Assembly: GCA_030490835.1 (NCBI GenBank)
Contig: CM059977.1
Coordinates: forward strand, 16,091,399-16,155,398
DNA length: 64,000 nt
Reading direction: 5' to 3'
Origin: Annona cherimola
Lineage: Eukaryota; Streptophyta; Magnoliopsida; Magnoliales; Annonaceae
Below the pieces are notes generated by a model. It was given only the letters and a program-made list of their open reading frames with translations, searched no databases and was not told the DNA's origin. Numbering within the stretch: the first letter of the stretch is position 1; every line of letters starts with the position of its first letter. Positions 1-12,954 of the stretch are shown here, one piece after another. The translations under genes and the position numbers were made by a program.

Positions 1-1620
1 CCAACCAAACTTACCATAAATAAATATATTTATTTTCTTGGCATGTTTCCTTATAGTTGTATTTTATTGTTGTAGTCTGTGTTTCTTAACATCATCTCCT
101 TTATTTATTTTATTTCTTCCATTACAATTTTTTTTCACTTAATCAATTGCATTATGTCCATGCCACCAGATGCATAACACAACTAGATGGCGCTTTAATC
201 CTTGCACCAGTTGGTCCCAATTTTGAATTAAGAAAGAAAGCATTTATATCTCATTTATTATTGTAAGCTTATTTTGTTATTTGTATTAGGCGTGTAATCT
301 TTATTATTTAAGTTAAAAATCCATTAAGCAAGATGGGAAAATTGTACTTTTGAATGAGTTGTAAATATCACAATCAAAAAATTACATCAGGCCCACAGTC
401 GGCATGAAATTCGATCACAAGTGCTACAGTAGCGGGGCCTATAATAATCCACAATCTTGCATTGGAGCCTCTCTGATACATTATTTTGGAAGGCATGCCA
501 TAAAGTGGATGATACTGAGCTACTCGAGCTGCAAATTCTGAACCTCCGGCAACAAAATCAAGCCAGCCGTCCAGGTTTACACTTTAGATCTTCTCAAATT
601 CAACTTTATGCGGATATGCCTTATCCCCTCCATTAGTTTATAAACACTTGCGGCACATTTTCTATCGTTTCTTTATATAAAGGATTACATTCATTTATTT
701 ACATAATCCTTGTCTCTTTAATAAATTAATTATTTCATTTTCTCTGCTTTGTGATTTGACATTTCGAGTTGTTCAATTCGAATAACTTTTCATTGGGTGC
801 GGGATCGAATCCTATGATGGGAACTGGGAAGTTTCGTTTCCCATCTTCGCCCATCCGTCGTTTTGCTTTTAGCCCATTTGACTAACTCGATTGTGCTCGT
901 TACAGTGGAATGCTGGAAATAACCACTCAGAGCAAAGGGATGGGTCAAGGAGATTCAGGGAAGACAATTGTTCAAATTCAGAAAGAGGTGCTTCATGACT
1001 ATCCACGGCTATACCACTATTGTTCAGTCGACGCTAAAGAGGATGAAGACTGATAGGGAAGTATGGTTTTGAGCTTATCATTCAATTGATTGGATCTAAT
1101 CATCAGATTATTAGTCACCAGTATATGCCTAAGAGATGAGTTCTTCGGCAATGGGTGTGAAGATGTCGTCGGTGTCACTAATGATGTTGGAGAGGATGAA
1201 GATGAATAGGAAGGATCTTTTTTTGGGCTTGCTATTCAATTGATCATAGACCACTGAATTATTAGTTGCCGACGTTGATCATAAGATGATAAGATGATAA
1301 CCATGCATACTTAGCGTCGAATTACGGAAGATTGAGTACTCCTCTTAGATGCCTGGTGTTGATTTGACAGGTTGGAACCTAATTTATTTATTAATCTATT
1401 TAAAAAACCTAAACATTAACTCATTTATAATGCATTTAATGAACGGGTCGGTAGGTTGTTAACGGTTATATATTAGACAACTTAGCCTAGACTGTAATAG
1501 ACATGATTTTACAAAGAGAGGCGAGAGAGTATTTTCGGCATAAGAAAAATATAAATAGGGTAGGGTAAGAAAATGAAAATTAGGTAGTAGGGTAGGGTGA
1601 TGACTTAACGAGAAAAAATT
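1..1620. other. Intergenic, AT-rich, no gene recognised
   Basis: I see no coding region, RNA gene or transposon with clear ends, apart from the direct repeat listed separately at 1039-1269. A moderately GC-rich patch (about 380-560 and 780-1000) has no frame I recognise. Confidence 0.5.
1039..1269. repeat. Imperfect direct repeat, two units
   Basis: A block of about 78 bases at 1039-1117, beginning GAGGATGAAGA and ending ATTATTAGT, recurs at 1192-1269 with scattered substitutions and small indels. The copies are 153 bases apart. Divergence suggests an old duplication. Confidence 0.55.
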
Positions 1621-1639
1621 AATCAAGAAATTTGTATTT

Positions 1640-1840
1640 GTATTTATATATATTAAACTTTAATAGGTTAAACGAGTTACTAAACTGGTTGATAGATTAT
1701 AAAATCTTAATCATAATCTATTTATTTAATTAAATAGTTGAATATGTTGACAAATTATAACTCATTTATTCGAAAATCTCAATCCAAGTTCATTTATAAG
1801 TGGATTGGACATGTGGGTTACGAGTTGACCATGACTATTA
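1640..1840 (-). repeat. Dispersed repeat, partner of 51535-51715
   Basis: The reverse complement of this stretch matches 51535-51715 along most of its length: both contain GTTAATAGT, a TCCAATCCA(C/T)TTATAA block, an ATTGAGATTTT block and AGTAACTC in the same order. It is therefore a dispersed repeat in opposite orientation. I see no TIR or target duplication and cannot name the class. Confidence 0.5.
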
Positions 1841-2524
1841 ACACTGTTACTCTTGGTACTCCAACGGACCAACTTTATATATGCATTTAGCGCTTGAAAC
1901 GATGTATATATGATTTGAACCATTAAAACATCTTCTAATTTTGCCTCAATTATTTTAATGGGTGCCCAAATTATTTTAAGCTTGTTGATTCCATCATATT
2001 TGTAGAACTTCATTTTGTATTATAACAAATGAAATCTTATTGATTTATCATTTATCTTATTATTAATATATTTGTTCAATTAGGTTTTTACAAACAATTA
2101 AACTAGTTCAAATTAATTCAATTCCTTAATTGCTTTGATTTTAACTATATTAGTACAAATTAATCCAAATGTACTTTTTAAAGAGAACCTTTTCCATGCA
2201 ATGGAACCATGGTATACTCCGCTGCAAAATGCGCATTATGTGTATTTAAATATAATAATATTTTACCAAGCATGTGGGCCCATACAGGTTGGCACAAAAT
2301 AATGTCAACAGTGGTTAAGTCCCCGCCAAATTAGCGTGGGTTGATTTTCTATTCCCACCCCCTCCCTAAATGGGGTATATTTATAGATTCCCGACTGATC
2401 TAAGAGTATTTATAAAAATCCCTTAATGGTGAGAGGGTTGAATGTGGATATTGTAATATCAGATGTCATAATGCATATAAAATATTAATAAAAATATAAG
2501 AATACTTTATATAATTATTTAGGA

Positions 2525-2925
2525 TGACTTACAAATACATTTACTTAATTTAATCATATTTATAAATATATCCATATAATTTTAAAAATTGCAAATAATC
2601 TCATATAGTTTGACTATAATTATAAATATACTCATGTCGTCATGGTGCCATTATTACATTATCATAGTGTGTGTGTATTTGCAGAAATATACAACCTACA
2701 CGGTATATTTGTAATTTCAAAAATTAAGTAGGTATATTTAGTTTTACAAACATACTAATGTAGCTTGTATATTTATATATTTACAAATATACTTATATCA
2801 TGACGTACGGTAATGACATAAGTATATTTGCAATTATAATTAAACTATGTGAGATTATTCACTATTTCTAAAACTATATGAATATATTTGCAATATGGTC
2901 GAATTACGTATGTATATTTAAAACT
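2525..2925. mobile_element. Foldback (long inverted repeat) element, family D
   Basis: The left arm (about 2525-2650) matches the reverse complement of the right arm (about 2800-2925). Both arms carry the repeated theme of CATATAGTTT followed by ATAATTATAAATATA. The element is AT-rich, has no coding capacity, and the centre holds a shorter internal inverted repeat. Relatives lie at 31600-31975, 57290-57855 and, as fragments, 4545-4760 and 26150-26265. Exact ends and target duplication were not found. Confidence 0.55.
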
Positions 2926-3890
2926 TATTCAATCATATTTGTGTATAAATGCATTTTAAATGGTTTAAATATTGAAATAAATTCTAAAACTAACATTTAC
3001 ACTAAAGTATTTTGTTATGTTAAATTTGTATCATTTTCATTTGGGGCCCGTGTACATATCTAATTTAATATTGTCACTCGAGTAAATAATTTTTGATATA
3101 ATAAACGAGGTAGATCCCAATTTTAATCATTGATGTTTGCCCTTTTCATTAGAATGGATTGAAACATTTCTGATTTTAAAAGAAAATGTGCAACTTAGAG
3201 TTGAATAGGTATGTTTTGGGGTTGAACTTTTTCTTACTATATTTTTAAAATTCCTATCATATCTTATTTTAAGTCAGGTCATTCGAGGCCTATCATACCG
3301 TATCTTTAAAATGTCATGTTAGTTTCATTTTTTTTTACACAGGTTGGTTTTGATTTTTAGTTTCAATTGGTTTATTAAATAGTCTTCGTGCTGTTCTTGA
3401 AAATTAAAACGTGCAACTTGGGCTTACGAAGTGCCTCAATTTTAACCCTAATATTATTTATAATTCATAACTTTAACTTTAGTCACAAAACTTAAACCTT
3501 AATCCTATTCGTGAAAAGCAATTTCGGATTGGATTTTAGACGGAACATGACCAATTTATATTTTTTATTTAAGAGTAGTACGTTTACAATTGTGCATAAA
3601 TATATAGAATAATAACAAATCAAATAAGCAAAAATAATAATACACAGTCAAAACTACTTTTTTGAAAATATAGTAATATATAGTATATTTCTAAAAGAAA
3701 ATTTAATATTAAAAATAATGCAAAGAAAAAATTAATATGCATAAAAGTAAACAAAAATATAAAGATAAATGTAAACGGAGATAATATAATTCTTCTATTA
3801 AATAATTGTAATATAACAATATGTTTTCAAACATAAACACAAAATTTACAAATATTGGGAATATTATTTAGATATTACACATAATATATT
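2926..3890. other. Intergenic, AT-rich, no gene
   Basis: Only low-complexity AT-rich DNA with short pieces resembling the family B MITE (about 3260-3320 and 3590-3720). No gene or RNA signal is visible. Confidence 0.4.
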
Positions 3891-3894
3891 TTAT

Positions 3895-4135
3895 ACTAAT
3901 AGTTTGGTTGAGAATTGATAAAAAAATTTAACAAAAAAATTATGTAAAATTTTTTTAAATCAAAGAAAATAAGGTGGTATGATAGGAATAATGATGATGA
4001 TTCAAAAATAAAGTTAAAAATAAATAGCTTAGTTGTTAAAAATGATTAAAAGGTAAGTTAATTGTATAAGAGATGAGAAAAAATAATTAAAAAATAAAAT
4101 AGTTGAGGAGAATGAAAAGTTTTAAGGTGTGTCTG
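3895..4135 (-). mobile_element. Degraded MITE, family B
   Basis: Read on the minus strand this follows the order seen in the complete copy at 60538-60828: AAACTTTTC, TTTTTAATTATTTTTTC, ATCATT, then a TTTTAACTTTATT block and a CATCATTATTCCTATCATA block. The termini are eroded. No coding capacity. Confidence 0.5.
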
Positions 4136-4339
4136 GAAATAATAAAACTTTTAGTAGTTGTTTGGAAATAGTTGAAACTTTAAGACATTTTAAATGCGCC
4201 TTTGCATGCCAACGATTGCATGCGATCAAAATAGTCGGCAAATTTGTGTATGTCAAGCTTAAAATGACTTTTTTTCACCTCCAACCCTTGCCATTGAAAA
4301 GTATTACAAATTATAGCTAGTTTTACCCTTTGCCAAATG

Positions 4340-4560
4340 GACAATTAGATGAAAATTTTTGTATGTAAAAATTTTTTAAATGAAAAGAAATGATGTAACA
4401 GGAAAAAGGTAATGATGAGAAATAAAGAAAATAAAGTTAAAATAGATAAATTAGTTGTATGAATAGTTGTGTATAAATGATTCAAAAATAAGAAAGTTTG
4501 TAAAGTTAGTTCTAAAGAAATAATTAAAAATAGAGTAGTTACGAAGAGTTTTTATACTTT
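4340..4560 (-). mobile_element. Degraded MITE, family B
   Basis: A second minus-orientation copy of the same family as 60538-60828. It shares the AT-rich body order, and no intact inverted ends remain. A family D fragment starts at its right edge (about 4545-4760). Confidence 0.5.
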
Positions 4561-4760
4561 TTGCAAATATATCTACATAGTTTTATACTTTTTCAAATAT
4601 ACCCATGCCTTAACGGTGCAATAACAACTTCATAATGATGTATGTATATTTGTAATTATGGTCAAATTATGTAAGAATAATTTGTAATTTTTGAAATTAT
4701 ATAGTTATATTTATAATTATGCTCAAAATATGTAAGTATATTTGCAAATTAACTATTGAA
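4545..4760. mobile_element. Fragment of foldback family D
   Basis: Contains the family D theme: ATATCTACATAGTTTTATA, CAAATATACCCATG, a conserved AACGGTGCAATAACA block, then inverted copies (TAATTATGGTCAAATTATGTAAG). It looks like a shortened copy of the elements at 2525 and 31600. Confidence 0.45.
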
Positions 4761-4994
4761 AATTTTGATTTTAAGACCTTTACACGTTTCCAAACAAGCC
4801 CTTTATATAAAAAAAATGGAAAAATGTGTTGGGTAATTGGGTTCACACTAATCTTATTTATTAATCTGATTTCTTAGGCTCACGTCATAATAACGCGGTG
4901 CAGACTGCGGACGGCATCCGGCGTAACCGACGAGAAAGCGGCCCAGGGATAAGATGGGCCCCCGATGATTCCCTCCGAGCACGTGAAAGCAATC

Positions 4995-5294
4995 GACAAC
5001 GTTAACAAGTTTTTTTTTGATGAAAAGAGTAGCACCTACACCGTCCACCTCTACAAGAAGGAAAGGGTAGAGGTGGAAGGGGAAGGGCTAACAGCGCATA
5101 AATATGCCAAAAAATTGTCTGTACAAAGTTTTTCCTGAAGAAAAAAAGGTGAATTTTGCCACCATTCTTGTTCAGGCAAAAAATATGATGAAGCAAAATC
5201 AGCAAGAAGATGGGCCACGGAATTTCCGGACCGTAAAACATGGTGATATGACAAAAAATGGGCCATTTGGGTGATATGACAACGTTAACAAGTT
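4995..5294 (-). mobile_element. 5'-truncated L1-type LINE insertion with 17-bp target duplication
   Basis: The insertion is flanked by a perfect 17-bp direct repeat, GACAACGTTAACAAGTT, at 4995-5011 and 5278-5294. The inserted 266 bases start with a T-run next to the left copy, i.e. a short poly(A) tail on the minus strand. The minus strand at about 5051-5266 reads HHVLRSGNSVAHLLADFA, which resembles the end of the RNase H domain found at the C terminus of many plant L1 elements (H-V-x-R-x-x-N-x-x-A-x-x-L-A). Target duplication, A-tail and 5' truncation together indicate a LINE 3' end. It is not functional. Confidence 0.7.
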
Positions 5295-5665
5295 AATTTA
5301 CTAGAGAAGCTGTTTCTTTTCTGATCGATCTCAACCTCAGGTGGTCCGAAACCTTTAAACATACTATCGTATCACGTCCAGCCCACTCTGTTATTATTAT
5401 TTTTTTGGTTTTCAATCGACAAGCAAATAAGTATTGGAAAATTAAAATCGTATGGTAAAACACTCTCTCAGTATATCGCTTGATTTATTATCTGATTATT
5501 TCTCAGAGAAAAGCACCCCGATAATAAAAAGAAATTCAAAGTATTTCGGTGACGAGCGGTTGGGTACCGATGCTTCATTAGCTTAGACTGCGCCGTACAT
5601 CTGCACGTGAACACACCTGGCGCTGATTCGAAGGCGTTCACCGAGGAAGAGAGTCTCGTTCGAAA
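5295..5665. other. Intergenic, no gene recognised
   Basis: Mixed sequence with a moderately GC-rich part at 5540-5660 that includes a CACGTG-like box (GCACGTGA, about 5601-5608). With no gene attached, its significance is unknown. Confidence 0.3.
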
Positions 5666-5669
5666 AGAA

Positions 5670-5935
5670 TATGGGTAACGTGTGAGTGTAAAACCATAGT
5701 TTTTTCACGGGATTTAGTTTTTCAAGTCTAATCATTGCTTTATTAATTATACTATTTTTTTCACTTCCATCGCTATATTTTAATTATTTTCCCTATTAAT
5801 TACATACATCAAACCTATTTATTACAATTATACTTTTATTATTTTCTATCAATCACACATTTATTAAAATATTTTCTTTTTTATTTTTTATAATTTTCCA
5901 CAATCTCACAATTTTACACATTACCAAATGTCCCC
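5670..5935 (+). mobile_element. Tourist-like MITE, family A, eroded left end
   Basis: The right end reads TTACCAAATGTCCCC and the body matches the complete family A element at 18876-19148 (blocks TTTTTTCACTT, TATTTATTACAATTATAC, CTATCAATCACACATTT, CACAATCTCA). The left terminus has decayed to GGGTAACGTGTGAG, so the start is approximate. Confidence 0.6.
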
Positions 5936-6688
5936 ATATAATGCCTCGCGTGGAGAAATGAACGTGTCTATTAATAAAAAAAGTTTAAAATTCAACATCC
6001 TTTTTATTTTATTTAATATTTTACTTTTTATTTGTTGTAGAAAGTTTTTTTGATTGAATATTTATAAACATATCAACTGGTATTATAATTAAACTGGAAG
6101 ACATTTTTATAATTTTTCTATCAACATTCTTACAAAAATTTAATTAATAATACAATTTTTCTAATAATACTTTCTAAAATTCATCTAATGGACACTTTTG
6201 TGAAAACAAAAGAAAACAAACATAACCACACGCTTCACATGCCAAGAAACAGACTGGGAGCATTGAAGCAAGATCCCCCACATTGTATGTGGGCCATGGT
6301 TGCCTCAGTGTTTTGTAAAAAGTTTGTTATTCACGTTTACTTAAATGATTACAAACCATTCATCAATCTTCGGTCTAACTTGCTTATATACGATTTTTTT
6401 TTTTTTGTAAAAACTAAAATCTAAGGAAACTTAAAAATTTCACAATGTAAATTTTTTTCGGAATAATTCAAGGCTTCATATCGTCTTCTACGAAAAAAAA
6501 GGGCTTCATATCGTCCATTCGGAAACAAACTGAAGGATTACGAATGAATTCTTGCATGCGCGGACTAAAAACCCTGACAAATCTTTGCCCAATGTCGCTT
6601 TACACGGAGGAATTGTCTGGGTGGTAAAAGTAAATTCCGTCACCGCCAAGACGCCGTTATAACGGTCCAAGCGGTCCTACTGACTACC
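5936..6688. other. Intergenic, no gene
   Basis: AT-rich at first, then GC-richer from about 6530 on. The 78-codon frame at 6188-6424 has no recognisable features, and I treat it as chance. Confidence 0.35.
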
Positions 6689-6722
6689 GTGCAGAGTGCA
6701 GAGTGCAGAGTGCAGAGTGCAG
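6689..6722. repeat. 7-bp tandem repeat (GTGCAGA)n
   Basis: About five head-to-tail copies of GTGCAGA upstream of the glucanase gene. Simple minisatellite. Confidence 0.85.
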
Positions 6723-6784
6723 GCTGTGCACAACGCGGAGCGCACCAGCCATGAAGGAAATATTCATTACTTTTGATTATTTTT

Positions 6785-6800
6785 ACATATTATATATAAT
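6785..6800 (+). promoter_or_regulatory. Candidate TATA box for the GH17 gene
   Basis: ATTATATATAATT lies about 860 bases before the start codon. That distance requires a long or spliced 5' leader. The pyrimidine-rich stretch from 6820 to 7650 looks like leader, but I cannot fix its splice sites. Confidence 0.3.
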
Positions 6801-7653
6801 TTTATTCATTTTTTCTTTTTATTTCTAATCATAGTTCATCGTGTTCTTATTTTGTGAACTTTTGTCGACAAATTTGTTTTAAATCTCTTTTTTATCTTTT
6901 CCAGTCGGACAGAAAAAATCATTTTGATTGAAATCCAGATCATTTTGTTTTCCTACCCCACTTTTATGATAATATTCTCGCCTTCTCTTTCCATCTGATG
7001 AGAAAAGATACTTAGCTTCATTCCTTCAAGCATGTTTCTTTCCTCTTCCTTTTCTGAGTATTTTTTCTGCTGCTTCTAATCCTAGATTGGATTTCAAAGC
7101 TCTGCATGCCAGCTTCGATTCGGCATCTTGCTTTCATTGAAGATCCTATTGTTCTCTCCAAGCATCTCCTGTTCTGCCTTTTATCTTTTAAATTTTTTTT
7201 TCCCCCAGGCTTGTTAGGATACGTGGAAGAAATAAGACAGTCGTTGGATTGCTTTATTTGGTTTTGGGGTTAAAGTTATCAATGCTTCAGTCTTTTCCGC
7301 TTATCTAAGATCTTTGTTTTGTTTTGTTTTGTTTTTTTTTTTGTTATTTTGAGCCATCATAGCTCGTCTCGTGCTACTAGCTTGCAGCATCTAAGCTATT
7401 TTAGTGACTGAAGTCCTTGCTGCTGTCGACACTGGTTTTTGGCCGCGAATCTGGTTTTGCGACTTTATAGGAGAACCAAGAGGCTCTGCATTGTTTTTGA
7501 ATCTGCGTGTGGGTTTGCTTTACATAATTTCTTGCGCGTCTGCTTCCCCATCTCAGCTGACATTACTGGTCCTTGGGGCAAAGTTCTGCCTTCCCATTTT
7601 GGTAGTGATTTGGGTGTGTTGATTCGAAGGTCGAGAGCTGGATCTTTAAGGTG

Positions 7654-10600
7654 ATGGGTTGGTTTTCTTGGGTTTGTGCGATGGTGACAGGTTTATGTTT
7701 GGTGAGCTCAGTGAGTGGCATTGGAGCTAACTGGGGTACCCAATCCAGCCACCCCCTCTCCCCTGACAAAGTTGTCAGGCTGCTGAAGGAAAATGGTATT
7801 CAAAAGGTGAAACTTTTCGATGCAGAATCAAATACCCTGAGAGCCCTTGGGGGGAGTGGGATTGAGGTGATGGTCGGCATCCCAAACGACATGCTTTACA
7901 AGCTCGCCACCAGTGTGAAAGCAGCTGAGGATTGGGTGGCGAAGAATGTCTCTTCGCCTCTCTCCAGCCACAATGTCAACATCAAGTGAGATTCCTCTTC
8001 TTATTCTCCCTATCTTTGTTGGTTTCTAAGACTTCTCCGAATCGGTTGTCTGGGAAATCGCTTCGGTACGAGTAACACAGAGAATTGAATGAAGTCCAGG
8101 TAATATGGTAATCTTGGCGCGGAAAGTAGGACTTAAAGAATCAAGTGATTCTCCTAATAATGGAATTTGGCTGTTTTATCAAAGTTGCAGTTTGTGAATA
8201 TGCAAACTACATTTTTTTTACCATGTATTGTCTGATTGCTATGTGCTCTTAGGTGCCATTGATTCTCCTGTCCATTGCTGTGGCGGGTGGTACTAATTAC
8301 TTTGGGGAATCAGTACCAATAAAATTGGCTTTCCATTCATACCTTGGAAATATTACACAAAACCTGAAACACTTAAATCATTCTCTGCTATCATGATTCA
8401 TTTCCACAGTTTCTATTGGGCTCTCGGCTTGCCCTGGTAAAGTTTTCAACGAGAACCAGTTCCCTCTACTGTGATTGTTGCACATGGACAGATATACGAT
8501 CTGTTGCTGTTGTTTCCTCATGCTATTAATTGTTATTGTCATTTCGAACTTCCATCAGATGTATTGATTTATGATCTATTTATTGACCTTTCCATGCTCC
8601 CAAACATCTTCCTTTGGTTTCATTCATCATCTGAGCTTGTTCTTGACCCCCGACCTCCGAATGTCCAGGCTATAAAACATGGATATTGGAAGGATATGCA
8701 GTCAATGGGCAGTTGGTGCAAAGAGCTCCTTCACATGACAGAATCTGGGGAGTGAAATCCAAGTACACAGCCTTAATCTTGCTTTATTAGAAACAGGCTG
8801 TGTTTCAACACAATCTCTATAAATAGATTGATCACTCGTTGTTCTGCACTTGTGCTACAGCTCAGACATGATCTAGATTGACTGGGAACCTTGATTAGGA
8901 TTTTTGTGGCATTCTCTATTTCAAGGGACTATTTAAGGGTTAGCTGGTACACTTGGAGAGTAAATCCTACTAATAGTCTCTTATGCAACTTTTTTACTGT
9001 GCAAATGATTTGGTAAATGGCTTTGCAAAAACATGCTTGGGTTGCTGTATTTGCTTCATGTTGTTGTGGATAATTTGATCTTGCTATAATTTTGTTCCCT
9101 GATTCTGGCATGTCAAACTTACATTGGGTGCTGACAAATGTCACTTCTGAAAATCTTCTGGTGGCTTTAGCTCCGGTTAGATTTTTTTTTCTCCTCTTCT
9201 GAATGTAGGCTTAGTTGCATGCAACAGTTAGGCTCGCGTATCTCAACTTAAAAGTAACTAATGCATCTGGCTGTGTACAAACTGTAAAATGGACAAAAAA
9301 GAAATTAGTTATATAAAATGCTTGTCGATATTAATGATGATAGATGATATAGTGAGAAATCTTCAGTACAGACATGAGTTAAAATTCCAATAAATAGGAA
9401 CTATCACCTTAGCATTATGTTGCAATCAGGATCAGTTATTGTCGTTGTTGTTGTTTTTTTTTTTTTTTTGAATTTTTTTTTTTTATAAGCATTCTGGGAG
9501 CAGCTTATACTCAGCTGCTTATGTGCAATCAACTTTCTTTCTTATTGATGCTTCAAAACAGGCCATCATGATACCTGCTTGGGTTCTTTCTCAATTTAGA
9601 GAAGGAAAATAGAATTTTTTTTTTTTTTTTTTTTGGGAGATGGCTATGTGAGCTGCAACTACTATTCCTGTATGTAGCTGTCTTAAGAATGTTATGAGTC
9701 GAGTAGCAAGGTTTTGAATTGATTTCTCACGCCAGCTAATGGTTGCTTCTGTCTGTACTTCTGGTCCCTGTATTCAAATCCCGGGCTGTGCACTTTATCC
9801 TATTATGTTTTGGCAAACTCTTTGCTATACAGTCACTGAAGTCATCTCTGACTCTGCCCATGAAAGTGGAATATAACTTTTAGGCAAGGATTCAATTCCT
9901 ATAACCTAATTCTTCCAAGTGCCACTACCCGAATATTTAACATCCTGTGCCAGAACATCTTTCAAGGAAATGTATTTCTAATAATTTGTCCTTGCTATTG
10001 GTGCTTGGTTGTGTACGTCTTTGTTGTTCAGTGTCTTTTGTAGAGAAAATTACTAAAAAATGTAATCCTTTGGTTTGAATGTGTCCAAGTGGCACACAAG
10101 TGAAATTACATCCTGTCTTTGAGCTAAAATGCATTTTTAAAGTTCATATCTTGTAGAAATGACCTGCTCAAATCATTTTTTGCTGGACTTTACAATTCTG
10201 TTACTGCTTGTTTTTATGATTAAAAGAAAACCTCAACTAAAAGAATTGTAAAAAACTAGATTTCATATAATCGGGATTTTTTTTTTTTTTTTGGTGTAAC
10301 TATTGGCATAGCATGTATGCTCTTGAGCATCTTCTCAAACTAGCTTTGTGTTTTGAAAGGTATGTAGCTGTTGGAAATGAACCTTTCTTGTCAACTTACA
10401 ATGGAAGCTTCCTCAACACTACATTACCTGCTCTTCAAAATGTCCAAGCAGCTCTCATAAAGGCTGCCCTTAGCAGCCGTGTGAAAGTCACCATCCCTCT
10501 CAATGCTGATGTCTATGAGTCATCAAGCAGCCTCCCGTCAGGTGGCGACTTCCGCTCTAACATACATGACCTGATGATCACCATCATTAAGTTCCTCAGT

Positions 10601-11473
10601 GACAATGCAGCTCCCTTCACTGTCAACATCTACCCATTCATAAGCCTCTACAGTGATCCGTCCTTCCCTATTGACTATGCCTTCTTTGATGGTACATCAT
10701 CTCCCATAAATGATGGTGGGACCATCTACAACAATGTGTTTGATGCTAACCATGACACACTTGTGTGGGCATTAAGAAAGAATGGCTATCAGAATTTGCC
10801 TATTATCATTGGGGAAGTTGGGTGGCCTACTGATGGAGACAGGAATGCAAATTTGAAATATGCTCAACGATTCAATCAAGGTTTCATGAACCGCATCTCA
10901 AAGGGAACCCCAATGCGGTCTGGGCCCCTTGATGCCTACCTGTTTAGCTTGATCGATGAGGATGAGAAGAGCATTGCACCAGGGAATTTTGAGCGTCACT
11001 GGGGTATATTTTTCTTTGATGGAATGCCCAAATACCAGTTGAATCTGGGGACAAATAACTCAGGATCTTTGGTGCCAGCAAGGAATGTAAGATACCTGAG
11101 TGCAAAGTGGTGTGTGCTTTCTCCATCTGCAAACATTGATGACCCACAAGTGGCACCAAGTGTGCAGTATGCATGCGAGAATGCTGATTGTACATGTCTT
11201 GGATATGGGACGTCATGTGAGGGCTTGGATACACGAGGGAACATCTCTTATGCATTCAACAGTTACTACCAGAAGTTCAATCAGTTGGACAGTGCATGCA
11301 GGTTTCCCAATCTTTCCATCATCACAAGGTCAAACCCCTCAACTGGGAATTGCATCTTTCGAATCATGATTGAGCCAGAAACTACCAGTGATAGCTATAG
11401 ACTCCATTGTTCTGGTAAAGTTACATTTAGTTTGATGGTAGGCCTGTTCTTCACTTTGTTGACGTTTCTGTGA
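7654..11473 (+). CDS. GPI-anchored glucan endo-1,3-beta-glucosidase (GH17 with X8/CBM43 domain)
   Basis: This family hydrolyses callose (beta-1,3-glucan) at the cell surface or plasmodesmata. Exons are 7654-7985 and 10360-11473. The 2,374-base intron splits AA/G and restores the family block YVAVGNEP. The product is 481 residues. A GTG just before the ATG is not used. Residues 1-22 are a signal peptide. The GH17 barrel (about 23-345) has E118 in VGNEP as acid/base and E263 in GEVGWP as nucleophile. The X8 domain (about 360-448) has cysteines in [24 protein letters not shown] and GNCIF. The C-terminal hydrophobic tail ([16 protein letters not shown]) is a GPI signal. It most resembles Arabidopsis glucan endo-1,3-beta-glucosidase 5 (At4g31140, from memory). 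Nothing is missing, so it is probably active. Confidence 0.93.
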
Positions 11474-12498
11474 ATTTTCAGACCTTAAAACCAGAGTTTT
11501 TGTTTTTGTTTTTGCTTTTGCTTTTGAAAATTTTCAAAATTTATGTGGCTATGTTTGTGACGTTGGTGTAACTTAACAAAAGCTTCTGGCAGGCCGATAC
11601 ATTATTTCCTTAAATGTCACGAGCGCAATATTGTATACCTGTTGTTTATTATTTGAGATAACAAGATAATCTCCCGAACTTCATTAGATGGCATGCAGTA
11701 TCATGGTCCATGCGATTACTCTTTCTACTAAGAACCTGCTCTCTCTGAGATTGATTCTGTTGTCGTACCTTCTTAAAGTCAGAAGCACTGAATTGGCTGA
11801 AGGTGCCATCGAAACCTGCCAAAGGGGCCTCTTTGGCAGGAGTTGGGTCATGGGAATTTGCTTTTCTATTTAAGAAGGTGCATGCATATCATTTGAATAT
11901 CGCAGGATGGATTTCGTTGCCATGGAACGAGGTCATACATAATTTTGTGACCTGACTTTACCTGCATACTTAAATTACAAATTCATGCAATTGTTGGTCT
12001 GTGGTGTCATATTATTTCGATATATGGAGCAACCGAATGCAGTCCACAAATGCTATAAGGAACTACGTGATTGCAGATCATCAATCACCAATCAAAATTC
12101 TAAGCGGAAAATGGGAGTGCAGATTATCCGTCGACAGTCCATTAGCACTAAGCAATTAATTAGTGCATGCAATTTTCAATTGCCCCGTAAAACCTCAGTA
12201 TTTCTTTCCCCATGGCAGAATTATACTTTCAGAGATGCATACAGGCTGATGCAGAGTTATACTTTCACGATACATCCTTTTGTGAAAATGGCAAGATGAA
12301 CAGGCTGGAGCTTTTGATGTGGATCAGCTACGAGGGCTCCAAGTATAGTAATCAAGGCCGTCAAGATTGCATGCTGAAAAGAAGATGCAGAAAAATCTCA
12401 CTAGCAATAGTGATTTTGGTAGAAATTCCAAGAACTTGATTTACAGTCAAACTGGTGCACGTCTTTCGCCACATGAGGAAGACGCCAGGAAAATAAAC
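11474..12498. other. 3' UTR of the GH17 gene and intergenic spacer
   Basis: The T-rich stretch after the stop, to about 11650, is likely 3' UTR. Further on, small open frames (11688-11873, 11985-12299, 12212-12439) show no recognisable domain. I see no other gene here. Confidence 0.4.
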
Positions 12499-12773
12499 TG
12501 TTAGGAATTGAATGAAATGCAGGAACTGAAATACAATTTTATTGAATCAAAACAGAGAACTAGAAACAACGGAGAAGAAATAGAGAATGAAAAGGAAAAA
12601 CGACTCGGACAAGTTCAGAACAGAGTTTCTTCACACCCACTTCAGCATTTACATGGCCTTATATAGGCACCGCACCAACCCAGATATGCCAGCTCACCCA
12701 CCACACCGCATGGATCCTATCATAAACAATCTCTGTGAGCGCTCTTGGCGTGTAGAAACTAAACGCTGAAACA
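12499..12773 (-). mobile_element. Possible solo LTR
   Basis: The segment starts TGTT and ends AACA, the usual TG...CA LTR ends. On the minus strand it has a CTATATAAGG box (about 12659-12668) followed about 120 bases later by AATAAAA, in promoter then polyadenylation order. No 5-bp target duplication is visible, so this is tentative. It could also be a fragment of a transcript end. Confidence 0.3.
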
Positions 12774-12954
12774 GGATGAGTTGTCTGAACATGCTATACA
12801 AAAACCAAAGTTACCAAATATCAGAGGTTGACGTTGTTGGTGGCACGCTGGTAATTGGATTCTGGAGTGGTATTCTCTTTTTTTTTTTTTCCCCCCGAAA
12901 AAGTCTTAGAGTGGTATTGTAAATGCGCTTTCAGTTGATTCAGTTGATGACTGG

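Noticed and set aside
10313..10359. In-frame ATG before the GH17 second exon
   Set aside because: These codons are the end of the intron. The family block starts at YVAVGNEP after the acceptor at 10359.
12499..12773. A complete LTR retrotransposon
   Set aside because: Only one LTR-like unit is seen, with no second LTR, primer-binding site or polyprotein frame nearby; retained only as a possible solo LTR.
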